Shown piece by piece: positions 21,754 to 29,966 of a stretch of DNA of 35,326 bases. Numbering within the stretch: position 1 is the stretch's first letter; the number at the start of each line of letters is the position of its first letter. The translations under genes were made by a program, and so were the position numbers. The stretch comes from Candidatus Uhrbacteria bacterium. Its GTDB lineage: Bacteria; Patescibacteriota; Patescibacteriia; JACQSD01. The stretch lies in assembly GCA_016206165.1 (NCBI GenBank), contig JACQSD010000025.1, positions 1 to 35,326 on the forward strand. Direction: 5' to 3'. The notes under the pieces are model-generated. The model saw only the letters and a program-made list of their open reading frames with translations. It had not been told where the DNA came from and did no database searches.

Positions 21754-23075
21754 CATTTGCTTTGCCACGACATCAATACCTGCGCACTGTGCGGCGGCCA
21801 TATCCGCCTTTTTATGCGTCTCTGATTTTTACAGGATCGGCGAATCCAAAGCATTATTATTTCGCGCTCAAAAAACCATCCACGGTCCGCAATATTATTG
21901 TATGTGATGGGGTTTGGTATTATGTTGCGCGGGAACTTAGGGCATGTGGGCGCGCTGCATTTCGTGAATGGAATAGTGCACAGATCATCGCCCGTGTTCA
22001 AAGGGCTTTCGTGCAACGTGAACAGGAATTGATGCGAGCGACAAAAACTAATTTGCATACATACGTTAAAGCGTACGAAAGATACATGCCAGCACTACAA
22101 ACTATCTGGAACTTAGATTCGTTCGTTGCCGCTGCTGTTCGTCACGCCATGCATCGAAAATTTCACGCACCAGCAGTGGAGGAGTTGATGGATACATTAA
22201 ACATCCCACTGCAAAATAACTTTTATAAACAAGAAGAATGTGATTTGTTGAATACGCGAGACCTCCATGCGCACGTTCGAAAATATGATTGGATTCATTC
22301 TCGTTATGGAGAAGTGCGCCCGTATACGATCGCGGAAGCACGTGCGAAGCGGGCAGGGATGGATAAAACGGCATTGATTGCTGGATGGAGGAAGGAAAAA
22401 AGAAAGGTCAGACGCGCTATCCGTGATGCAAAGCGCATGCTTGGGTCCCGCGCGTATCTTATTGATCTGCTTCAATTCATTATTTACTATCGAACGCAAC
22501 GAACGGACATCATTAATAAGAGCAGTTATCTCTTTGCGCCGAAACTTGCGCGCTTCGCCCACGCAAGGGGATTGACGTACGATCAGATGCTGCATTGCAC
22601 GAAAGATGAAGTACTCCAGGGTGCCCCATCGCGCACGATATTGAATGCACGAATTCGTCATCATGCAACGATTATTGATCGCGGGGGAGTCTCGGTGCTT
22701 GCTGGAAAAGACTATGATCGGATCAAAGCATTCGTTGATAAAGATGTCGCGCGTGTGAACAGGTTTTCCGGCTCCGTCGCGTCTCCCGGACGAGTTACCG
22801 GAATTGTAAAGATTATTTTAGGGCGCGACGATTTTTCAAAAATCAAAAAAGGAGATATTTTAGTTGCAGGTATGACCACGCCACAGATGCTTCCGATTAT
22901 GAAAAAAGCAGGAGCATTTGTCACGGATGAGGGCGGTATTACGTGTCACGCAGCCATTATTTCGCGCGAGCTCAAGAAGCCGTGTATCATCGGAACAAAA
23001 GTTGCCACTCGCGTTCTCAAAGACGGCGATCGCGTGGAGGTGGATGCCGAGCGTGGGATAGTACGAAGGCTGTGA
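21750..23075 (+). CDS. Phosphohistidine swivelling-domain protein D
   Basis: A 441-residue paralogue translationally coupled to C. Swivelling domain: GRVTGIVKIILGRDDF, KGDILVAGMTTPQMLP, TDEGGITCHAAIISRELKKP with the phospho-accepting His at residue 400, then DGDRVEVDAERG. Shared N-terminal marks are KYDWIHSRYGEV (about 180-191), IIYYRTQRTDIINKSSYLFA and CTKDEVLQGAPS. The first 60 residues (YYFALKKPSTVRNIIVCDGV) look more beta-like than in other members, so the N-terminal module is partly distinct. No kinase or PEP-binding domain. Confidence 0.87.
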   Translation: MTFALPRHQYLRTVRRPYPPFYASLIFTGSANPKHYYFALKKPSTVRNIIVCDGVWYYVARELRACGRAAFREWNSAQIIARVQRAFVQREQELMRATKTNLHTYVKAYERYMPALQTIWNLDSFVAAAVRHAMHRKFHAPAVEELMDTLNIPLQNNFYKQEECDLLNTRDLHAHVRKYDWIHSRYGEVRPYTIAEARAKRAGMDKTALIAGWRKEKRKVRRAIRDAKRMLGSRAYLIDLLQFIIYYRTQRTDIINKSSYLFAPKLARFAHARGLTYDQMLHCTKDEVLQGAPSRTILNARIRHHATIIDRGGVSVLAGKDYDRIKAFVDKDVARVNRFSGSVASPGRVTGIVKIILGRDDFSKIKKGDILVAGMTTPQMLPIMKKAGAFVTDEGGITCHAAIISRELKKPCIIGTKVATRVLKDGDRVEVDAERGIVRRL

Positions 23076-23092
23076 CCTCGCCCACGCGAAGG

Positions 23093-23111
23093 CCCCGGGT
23101 TTATCCCGGGG
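23093..23111 (+). terminator. GC-rich hairpin between paralogue D and the phosphoribosyltransferase-like gene
   Basis: CCCCGGG (23093-23099) pairs with CCCGGGG (23105-23111) across a 5-nt loop, 17 nt after the stop of D. There is no T tract. It may attenuate or punctuate the transcript. Confidence 0.45.
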
Positions 23112-23152
23112 CGACGAAAGGAATTGCTCGTAAATTAACGGAGTGAAAAAAT

Positions 23153-23998
23153 ATGATAGAACGACAAATAGGCATATCTGAATTTTCTGAACCAGAGCAA
23201 CCCATTCTTTCTCCAGAAGATCAGCAGGTTATTGAATTTGGACTCCACGCGTTGCAAGAATGGCTGCAAAAAAAGAAGAATGAGGAGCTTCCGACGTGCG
23301 TTATATTTCTCGAAACTTCCGCACGCCCTTTTTATGCTGCGGTCGCTCCGATCCTGAAGTCGCTGTATTCATCCCGCGATCTCCCTTCGCCCTCATACCA
23401 TTTCCTTGTGACACCGCCTCGAGATTCTGATGCGCGCGCAGTAGAATGGCGTGAAGCGCAGGCGCAACGTCTTCAAGAGGTCATTGGATCTGCGCGGCCG
23501 GGAAATATTTTAATGGTAGATGATTTCTTATTTCATGGAGAAACGATTTCGCAGATTAATACTTTAAAGCCATTGGTTTGTCCTGGTGTGAAACTCGATT
23601 TCTTTGTATTCTTTGATACGGAGAATCGCCATAAAACAATGCCGGGCGTCGTCGCGGGGGTATGTCAGGACGATCTTCAGTCGTACGATGTAATTCGGAA
23701 AATAACCTGGAAGAAGGAACTGAGCAACTTTACCGGTTTCCGATTTACAAGTAAGGGGGTTTTTCCGCGGCATGAAGGAGTAGCAGCGATCGGACAGCGT
23801 GGTAAGGAGGCGGTCATTGGTGTGCGAGAACAAGAGAACCCATCGAAAAAAACAGAGCGATCCCCAGATGCAAATCAAGGGAAGATCCAGCAGATAAGAG
23901 CGGAAATGTCTGCAATTGCCGAGAAGGTTCTTTCCGATACGCAATGGAATAAAGCGGATGCTATTAGTAAACTTGAAGCAGAGCATATTGAATTTTAA
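23153..23998 (+). CDS. Phosphoribosyltransferase-like protein
   Basis: A 281-residue soluble protein. Residues about 118-135, NILMVDDFLFHGETISQI, match the PRPP-binding loop of type I phosphoribosyltransferases (hydrophobic strand, two Asp, then a G-[ET]-T turn). CVIFLETSARPFYAAVAPIL upstream fits the family's first strand and phosphate-contact helix. The hood region and substrate are not recognisable. The C-terminal 65 residues are charged and helical (ENPSKKTERSPDANQGK...) and may bind a partner. It lies inside the swivelling-domain array, 77 nt after paralogue D, with a weak AACGGAG sequence before the ATG. Confidence 0.7.
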   Translation: MIERQIGISEFSEPEQPILSPEDQQVIEFGLHALQEWLQKKKNEELPTCVIFLETSARPFYAAVAPILKSLYSSRDLPSPSYHFLVTPPRDSDARAVEWREAQAQRLQEVIGSARPGNILMVDDFLFHGETISQINTLKPLVCPGVKLDFFVFFDTENRHKTMPGVVAGVCQDDLQSYDVIRKITWKKELSNFTGFRFTSKGVFPRHEGVAAIGQRGKEAVIGVREQENPSKKTERSPDANQGKIQQIRAEMSAIAEKVLSDTQWNKADAISKLEAEHIEF

Positions 23999-24036
23999 TA
24001 TTCTTCATTGCGGATTACGACTATAGATTATTGATT

Positions 24037-25326
24037 ATGGATATCACCGAACTTAAAAAGAAGGTCCTGTCATACACATGGGAATACTGGGCGGCGCGGC
24101 CGTTTGGGGCGTTTATTATGTCCATTTTTCGTGAAGGAAATACGCGTCCCTTTATGCGGAGAGTTGGTGTGGATGCGGAATTTCCCGTGACGCTTTTTCA
24201 GAAAGGCGCGTTTTATAAGAGTGAAAAGGTGTTTGATGATTTTTCAGCGCAACTCGCGCGAAATATTAAAAGGGGCGTTACGGTATTCGATATCGTGCGG
24301 TCATGTGAGGAATTTCACGTGCGCGAGCGGAAGCATATTGAAGAGTTACTTAAAAAGAAAATGGATCCCATTCATAAATTGCGCGAGCTTCACGATATCT
24401 GTGCGTTACTCTTTTCGTACGTCTGGATTACGCATGGACTGGAACATCTTTATCTTGGGCAACTCCAAAATGAGGCTCCACGGTATACGCGCGGTGATGT
24501 TGCGAAATTCATTGGCGATATTAGTTTCCCGATCAAGAAAAATGCACACGCATATTTTTTGGAGGCGCTCGCGTCACGTGCATCACTCGCGAGTATTCAG
24601 AAACAATTTGCATGGATCAAAGTACGCGATGGGTTTAGTGCAGGATTTACATTGGAAGAGCTTGGTGTAGAGCGGGCGAAGATACGAAAGCAGGGGAGGA
24701 GTCACGCCGTGCCTCATGTGCGTATACCAACAGGATTGAAAAATCTCGCAGCGATTGCACAGGAGCTCGTGTATTTCCGAACGCTCCGCACGGATATTTT
24801 GTATGAATTCTTGTTTCTTGCTCGACCAATTTTGAAGAGCGTCGCGAAGAAATACGGTATACCTTTTTTAGAACTCCGCAATTACGCGATTCAAGATCTT
24901 ATCGCAGGGAAACCAAAAGCATATCCGCCGGCGGTCTGCGTCATTTCGTACGGCAAAGAGTTCGCGATTCTTGACGCACCTCTTGTTGACGACTCGCTTG
25001 GCGCTGTTCGGGAACTTAAAGGTGTCATTGCATTCAAAGGTGTTGTACGTGGCATTGCAAAAATTGTGAAAGTCGCGCATGAGATTGGGAAAGTACAAGA
25101 AGGTGACATTATCATTGCGCCGACCACTGCCCCATCATTTATTTTTGGTATGAAGCGCGCCGCCGCATTTGTCACGGAGGAGGGTGGGATTACCTCGCAT
25201 GCTGCAATCGTTGCACGCGAAATGAAAAAGCCATGTATCATCGGAACAAAGATCGCGACGAGAGTATTCAAAGACGGCGACCGTGTGGAAGTTGACGCTG
25301 AACGAGGGATTATTCGTAGGATTTGA
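24037..25326 (+). CDS. Phosphohistidine swivelling-domain protein E
   Basis: A 429-residue paralogue. TTG at 24031 is in frame, but ATG 24037 is preferred. Swivelling domain: GVVRGIAKIV, EGDIIIAPTTAPSFIF, TEEGGITSHAAIVAREMKKP with the phospho-accepting His at 388, and DGDRVEVDAERG. FPIKKNAHAYFLEAL is shared with paralogue C, QFAWIKVRDGFSAGFTLEEL with most others, and VYFRTLRTDILYEFLFLARP is the R-x2-R motif. The segment ERKHIEELLKKKMDPIHKL is strongly helical. It is the last member before the RelE-type toxin-antitoxin pair. Confidence 0.87.
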   Translation: MDITELKKKVLSYTWEYWAARPFGAFIMSIFREGNTRPFMRRVGVDAEFPVTLFQKGAFYKSEKVFDDFSAQLARNIKRGVTVFDIVRSCEEFHVRERKHIEELLKKKMDPIHKLRELHDICALLFSYVWITHGLEHLYLGQLQNEAPRYTRGDVAKFIGDISFPIKKNAHAYFLEALASRASLASIQKQFAWIKVRDGFSAGFTLEELGVERAKIRKQGRSHAVPHVRIPTGLKNLAAIAQELVYFRTLRTDILYEFLFLARPILKSVAKKYGIPFLELRNYAIQDLIAGKPKAYPPAVCVISYGKEFAILDAPLVDDSLGAVRELKGVIAFKGVVRGIAKIVKVAHEIGKVQEGDIIIAPTTAPSFIFGMKRAAAFVTEEGGITSHAAIVAREMKKPCIIGTKIATRVFKDGDRVEVDAERGIIRRI

Positions 25327-25350
25327 CAGGTGCTTGCGTCATGCTATACT
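25323..25350 (+). promoter_or_regulatory. Promoter TTGACA-16-TATACT of the toxin-antitoxin pair
   Basis: TTGACA (25323-25328) overlaps the stop codon of paralogue E; TATACT (25345-25350) has an extended TGC. Just downstream (25360-25378) AAGTATTA is repeated twice with palindromic character, a plausible binding site for the ribbon-helix-helix antitoxin. Confidence 0.7.
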
Positions 25351-25379
25351 AGGATTACTAAGTATTAATAAGTATTACT

Positions 25380-25613
25380 ATGCGTACTTCATCTGTCTTA
25401 ACCATCTCACTCCCACCGTCGATGGTCCGCGATCTCGAACGTGTGACGAAAAAGACGCAAATGACGCGCTCGGAACTTCTTCGTGCAGCGTTACGCCGTT
25501 TTTTTGAGGAAGAAAATGCCATGGACGCGATCCGTATTGCGAATACGGAGCGTGCACAAGGAAAACTCAAACTCCTTCCTAAAGGTGGGCTTGCACAACT
25601 TATGCATACGTAG
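25380..25613 (+). CDS. Ribbon-helix-helix antitoxin (CopG/RelB type)
   Basis: A 77-residue protein. SVLTISLPPSMVRDLERVTKK, then TRSELLRAALRRFFEEE, is the classic ribbon-helix-helix DNA-binding fold (one strand, two helices). The C-terminal 30 residues would wrap the toxin. It ends directly before the toxin ATG and has its own promoter and repeat operator, so it should repress its own operon with the toxin. Confidence 0.85.
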   Translation: MRTSSVLTISLPPSMVRDLERVTKKTQMTRSELLRAALRRFFEEENAMDAIRIANTERAQGKLKLLPKGGLAQLMHT

Positions 25614-25883
25614 ATGGCAGCCATACGTTTTATCTACTACACGTCGCATTTTGTTCGAGCAGCGAAGCGATTACCTGCAGAACTGCAGAGCGCTGCAGAG
25701 GAGCGGGAGTTGCTTTTTCGGCGCAATTGCTTTGATCCGCGACTCAAGACGCACAAGCTCTCTGGAAGACTCCGAGAGCTTTGGTCATTTTCTCTTGCGT
25801 ATAAGTATAGAATTGCTTTTCGTTTTGTCGATGGTACTACCGTAGAATTTGTTGATACTGGAGATCATGATATTTATCAATGA
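25614..25883 (+). CDS. RelE/ParE-superfamily toxin
   Basis: An 89-residue protein starting at the base after the antitoxin stop. IRFIYYTSHFVRAAKRLPAEL, KTHKLSGRLRELWSFSLAYK, YRIAFRFVDG and VEFVDTGDHDIYQ follow the RelE/YafQ/ParE fold, with the HKLSG, YRI and GxHDxY elements. It is probably a ribosome-dependent mRNA interferase; a gyrase-type ParE action cannot be excluded. The pair sits inside the swivelling-domain array and may stabilise it. Confidence 0.85.
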   Translation: MAAIRFIYYTSHFVRAAKRLPAELQSAAEERELLFRRNCFDPRLKTHKLSGRLRELWSFSLAYKYRIAFRFVDGTTVEFVDTGDHDIYQ

Positions 25884-25887
25884 TTGT

Positions 25888-26994
25888 ATGCAAGTACTTG
25901 TGTCAAGAATTGATACTATCATCGCGCAGTATGGTCTCAAGCCGGCGACGCGGCGGAGGTTTCCGTTGCTCACGTTGAGTTGCATTGCTGAAGGGTACAC
26001 GCATGTGTTGCGACGCATGTTCGGTATTTCTGCGCATGCAGTCGGCGGGCTTGGGTCGCGCGATGAATGGCACACAATGTTGAATGAGCAGGCGATTGGC
26101 GATGGAGCGCGTGTGCTCATTCAAAAATATGGAGCTGATCTTGACGGAGAAGTTTTTATTCCTGTTCGTGCCGCGCTCGTAGCATGGACAAAAGAATGGA
26201 AGGTGATCGAACCGCTCATCACGCAGGATCCACAAAATTTTTTTCAGAGAATCGTTCGCCTTTATCCCACATACCTTGCCTGTCTCGGTCTCTATAATTG
26301 TTTCTGGCGGTACATTGGCGATCGCAGTGATGCTGAAGGATTGTCGAAGAAAGAAATAGATGCTCTTGGTGCAGAGCGCGATATCATGGCAAAAATTTAT
26401 CCTGAAGTTGAATCGCAGATCGCGAGCGCCGTCAAGAATTTTGGAGACGCGGAAGGATTTGACGGTGATCTTTTACGATATGCAACATATCGTGAATGTG
26501 TTGATGGGAAGGCAGACACACATGATCATGAATGGCTTTCTGAACTTGCGCGCAGAAGAGACAGATTCTTCTATCTTTACGCCGAAGAAGGTGCGCGTGA
26601 GTATCTTATCACTCACCGAAAGATGATCGCGGAGATCGAACGACGATATTATACGATTGATACCACAGTGAAAGAGGTGCAGGGGAATATCGCGCATGCG
26701 GGTTTTGTGCAAGGGACTGTTTTTAATCTTGCAGAATGGAAAGGTGCTAAGCCGGAACATTTGGCGCCAGGGACTATACTTGTGGCGGGGATGACACACC
26801 CGAGTGATAGTACGCTCATTCGCGAGGCAGCAGCGATCGTCACGGACGAGGGCGGGATTCTTTGCCATGCGTCCATTCTTGCGCGGGAGTTTAAGATCCC
26901 GACGGTGATCGGCACCAAGATTGCAACACGAGTATTTCATGATGGGGATCGCGTTGAATTCGATGCAGTGAAGGGAATTGTACGAAAGATCTAA
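25888..26994 (+). CDS. Phosphohistidine swivelling-domain protein F (shortest, divergent)
   Basis: A 368-residue paralogue starting 4 nt after the toxin stop; upstream in-frame codons overlap the toxin. Swivelling domain: GFVQGTVFNLAEWKG, PGTILVAGMTHPSDST, TDEGGILCHASILAREFKIP with the phospho-accepting His at residue 327, and DGDRVEFDAVKG. It is 60-125 residues shorter than the others, and the W-I segment and R-x2-R motif are not obvious. Its N-terminal module therefore differs or is trimmed, perhaps by insertion of the toxin-antitoxin pair. It may depend on the toxin-antitoxin promoter. Confidence 0.83.
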   Translation: MQVLVSRIDTIIAQYGLKPATRRRFPLLTLSCIAEGYTHVLRRMFGISAHAVGGLGSRDEWHTMLNEQAIGDGARVLIQKYGADLDGEVFIPVRAALVAWTKEWKVIEPLITQDPQNFFQRIVRLYPTYLACLGLYNCFWRYIGDRSDAEGLSKKEIDALGAERDIMAKIYPEVESQIASAVKNFGDAEGFDGDLLRYATYRECVDGKADTHDHEWLSELARRRDRFFYLYAEEGAREYLITHRKMIAEIERRYYTIDTTVKEVQGNIAHAGFVQGTVFNLAEWKGAKPEHLAPGTILVAGMTHPSDSTLIREAAAIVTDEGGILCHASILAREFKIPTVIGTKIATRVFHDGDRVEFDAVKGIVRKI

Positions 26995-27042
26995 AGCCTC
27001 CATTGTCTTATTCGCGCGAATGGTAGAATAACAAAAGTGACT

Positions 27043-28491
27043 ATGCTAGTGACAAAGAAAATAGATTGGGCGGCATATCAGTTTATTGCCGAGGCGGGGA
27101 GAGCGACGTATTTCCCGATGGCGTATTTTATTATCCACGCATATTGGCGTGCAGCGCGCCATACACAGTGGCCGCTCCGCATTCCCGTGCTTGGCGATTT
27201 TTCAAAATACTCGACACGTTGGCACTATGCGATCCGTGATCCGCACGTCTTTGATCCATATCTCATGCGGTTTCTCATGGCGCCGAAGGAGATGCGTGCG
27301 TTTGAACAATATATTGCAGCGCAGCGCATGCATGTTCGTCATCTTTTTCCTTGTGATACATGCTCCACTGTATCGAATCATGAGCTCGTCAGTGACGTAG
27401 AAAAATTTTATTCTTGTTTTCAGGATCTCATTGTTGCGGCTGGTACACTCCGCTATCTTGATCGCGCGCTTGTTCCTGCGGTGCAGCATGCATATCGCTT
27501 GCACAAAAAAAGAGATGCACTTGTTGCCATAGTCTCCATGGGTGCACAGGTAAGTTTTGCACTCCGCGAAGAATACGCAATGCTTGCGCTTGCTGCGGGT
27601 TTGCAGAAAAGACATGATTCGATCACATCGAGCGCAGCAGTTTCTGGGATCAAGAAAATTTGGAGTACATATCGTTGGTCGTCGTGTGGGTACTATAATG
27701 AGCAGTTGAAAACCATTGCCGTCTATACTACAGAGTTGCGCGCACTTCTCAAACAGGATTCGATACGCGCGTTTCGTGCAATGCGATTCCGTATTCGAGC
27801 GGATCAGCAAAAGCGTCGCGCTGCACTTCGTCTGCTTGAACCGCGTGATCGATCGCTTGGGATTCTCGCAGGACAGGCGACGGTTGCGAAAGACGAATAT
27901 CGCTTTGTCGCGAGTGAACTTATCGGCCGCGCAATGCCGTTGTTTAGGGAGATTGCACGGCGTACGGGATACAGCGTTGATGCAGTGCGCGATCTGCTTC
28001 CAAAGGAAGTTAGAGCACTGCTTCTTGGGAAACCATATCCGTCTGCACTTGTTCGCGCGCGACGGCGTGCAATTGTCATCTATGGTGGGCCTGGATTTTT
28101 TCAAGTACTGCTCGGCCGCGCTGCAGATACATTTGCACGACGACATCTCCATCATGGTGATCGTGATGCAACGACGTGGCATGGTCGTGCTGCGTCACCC
28201 GGGCATGTTCGTGGTACTGCGCGCGTTGTTCTTAACGTGAATGATTTTCACAAAGTAAAGCGCGGGGATATCCTCGTCTGTTTGAATACAAGTCCCGAAT
28301 TTATGCCGGTGCTACGGAAGGTGGCGGGCATCATTGGTGAGGAGGGCGGGATTACTGCGCATGTCTCTGTGGTTTCGCGCGAGCTTGGTATCCCGTGTGT
28401 TGTCGCGATCAATGGTGCGACACTCCACTTAAAAGACGGTGACTGGGTTGATCTTGATGCAGCGCGTGGTATTATAAAGAAGGTGATATGA
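27043..28491 (+). CDS. Phosphohistidine swivelling-domain protein G (atypical active-site loop)
   Basis: A 482-residue paralogue. GTG at 27037 is in frame; ATG 27043 is preferred. Swivelling domain: GHVRGTARVVLNVNDF, RGDILVCLNTSPEFMP, GEEGGITAHVSVVSRELGIP with His at residue 440, then VVAINGATLHLKDGDWVDLDA. The His is kept, but the usual T before EEGG is G, HA is HV, and the IIGTKxAT that follows in all others is VAINGAT. Upstream, AVRDLLPKEVRALLLGKPYP is the LtxxE-type element. It is the first gene of a run with 4-nt overlaps (G, H, I, NAPRTase-like). Confidence 0.83.
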   Translation: MLVTKKIDWAAYQFIAEAGRATYFPMAYFIIHAYWRAARHTQWPLRIPVLGDFSKYSTRWHYAIRDPHVFDPYLMRFLMAPKEMRAFEQYIAAQRMHVRHLFPCDTCSTVSNHELVSDVEKFYSCFQDLIVAAGTLRYLDRALVPAVQHAYRLHKKRDALVAIVSMGAQVSFALREEYAMLALAAGLQKRHDSITSSAAVSGIKKIWSTYRWSSCGYYNEQLKTIAVYTTELRALLKQDSIRAFRAMRFRIRADQQKRRAALRLLEPRDRSLGILAGQATVAKDEYRFVASELIGRAMPLFREIARRTGYSVDAVRDLLPKEVRALLLGKPYPSALVRARRRAIVIYGGPGFFQVLLGRAADTFARRHLHHGDRDATTWHGRAASPGHVRGTARVVLNVNDFHKVKRGDILVCLNTSPEFMPVLRKVAGIIGEEGGITAHVSVVSRELGIPCVVAINGATLHLKDGDWVDLDAARGIIKKVI

Positions 28492-29966
28492 GCAAATCTA
28501 TTTTCAAGCAAGTATCGGGAAAACAATGGTACCATCAGCGGTTTGATGGTACGCCCTTGTATATCGGGGTGATTGCAGAGTCAGAGTTTCGACGTGAGCA
28601 TCGCAAACCCGCATTGCAAACACCTCGCGTTCGCGTTTGTTTTTTCAAGAATCGAACATCAGACTGGCATCTCACAATGGAAGACATTGAACGTGGCGCG
28701 CGTGCCATTGTGAAACAAGTAAATCATGAACCGCATATTAGTACTCAGCTACTCCGAGCATGGAGGAAAGATGAGGAAGCATTTCAGCGTTTTTTCGATT
28801 CGTTTCAAGGAATTTCGTTACGCTCTCTTTCCGATGAGAAGTTACTCGCGCTCTTTCGGACGTATTATCGCCTTGGTATTGCACGATTTACATCATCGGT
28901 GATTATTGATCACTTTGCATTAGGGACTGATACGTTGATTGCGGATATGCTCCGCAAGGAACTCGGGAACCTTGGATCTGAGTCTATATTCACTGACATT
29001 GTCAGCGGATTAACTGCGCCCGTGCATCAGTCGTTCATCAATGCAGCAGAGCTCGAATTACTCAGGATTGCGCTTGCGTCCGCGGTACAACATCCGCGAC
29101 TGCTCGCACGATGTCAGGCGCGCTATTTTTGGATCAGGAATAATTATGTTGACGTGCATGTACTCACTGCCCGTGACTTCGCAAAGGATCTTGCGGTGCT
29201 CCTCAAATCTAAAGCCGATGCACGGAAACAGTACGCGCGAATTTATGCAACACCGCGCCTCAATGCAGAGCGAAAGAAAAAATTGCTTCAGAAATATCAT
29301 CTCTCTCCGCTCTTGCGACGGCTTTTAAAAATTTCCGAAGACTTTACATGGTGGCAGGACGAGCGGAAGAAGGCGACGTATCTCAATATCCACATGGGTG
29401 CACAGATTCTTGGGGAGATGGCGCGTCGTCGTGGCATTGATCCAGAGTATACCAAGTATCTTGTGTTGCCAGAGGTGGAGCATTGGTTCATAAAAGGGAC
29501 CCCATCATTAGCGATGCTCCGTCAACGCCGAAAATCATGTGCATTTGTTGTTACCACAAAAGGATTCCGTTTCTTCACAGGCAGTGATGTTGAGAAGTTA
29601 CACAAGCGTATGTTCCCACCAACGCAGCGAGACATGGTGAATGATGTTCGTGGTCTCACTGCATCGACAGGGAAGGTTGTTGGGCGCGTGAAAATTGTGA
29701 GCTCGGTTCGCGATATTGGCAAAATGCAGCAGGGTAATATTCTTGTTTCGGTGATGACGCGTCCGGATTACATTGCAGGGATTAAGAAAGCAGCGGCGAT
29801 TGTTACGAACGAGGGCGGAATCACGTGCCACGCAGCGATCATCTCGCGCGAACTCGGTATCCCATGTATTATCGGTACAAAAATCGCGACTGAAGTTTTT
29901 AAAGATGGTGATTTAGTGGAAGTGAACGCGAATCACGGGGTCGTCACACGAATATTACACGTATGA
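28488..29966 (+). CDS. Phosphohistidine swivelling-domain protein H
   Basis: A 492-residue paralogue, coupled to G by ATGA. It begins KQVSGKQWYHQRFDGTPLY, similar to the start of paralogue I. Mid-protein RYFWIRNNYVDVHVLTARDF and DFTWWQDERKKATYLNIHM are the family motifs. Swivelling domain: GKVVGRVKIVSSVRDI, QGNILVSVMTRPDYIA, TNEGGITCHAAIISRELGIP with the phospho-accepting His at residue 448, DGDLVEVNANHG. The ending VNANHGVVTRI is shared with I only, so H and I are a recent duplicate pair. Confidence 0.87.
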   Translation: MSKSIFKQVSGKQWYHQRFDGTPLYIGVIAESEFRREHRKPALQTPRVRVCFFKNRTSDWHLTMEDIERGARAIVKQVNHEPHISTQLLRAWRKDEEAFQRFFDSFQGISLRSLSDEKLLALFRTYYRLGIARFTSSVIIDHFALGTDTLIADMLRKELGNLGSESIFTDIVSGLTAPVHQSFINAAELELLRIALASAVQHPRLLARCQARYFWIRNNYVDVHVLTARDFAKDLAVLLKSKADARKQYARIYATPRLNAERKKKLLQKYHLSPLLRRLLKISEDFTWWQDERKKATYLNIHMGAQILGEMARRRGIDPEYTKYLVLPEVEHWFIKGTPSLAMLRQRRKSCAFVVTTKGFRFFTGSDVEKLHKRMFPPTQRDMVNDVRGLTASTGKVVGRVKIVSSVRDIGKMQQGNILVSVMTRPDYIAGIKKAAAIVTNEGGITCHAAIISRELGIPCIIGTKIATEVFKDGDLVEVNANHGVVTRILHV

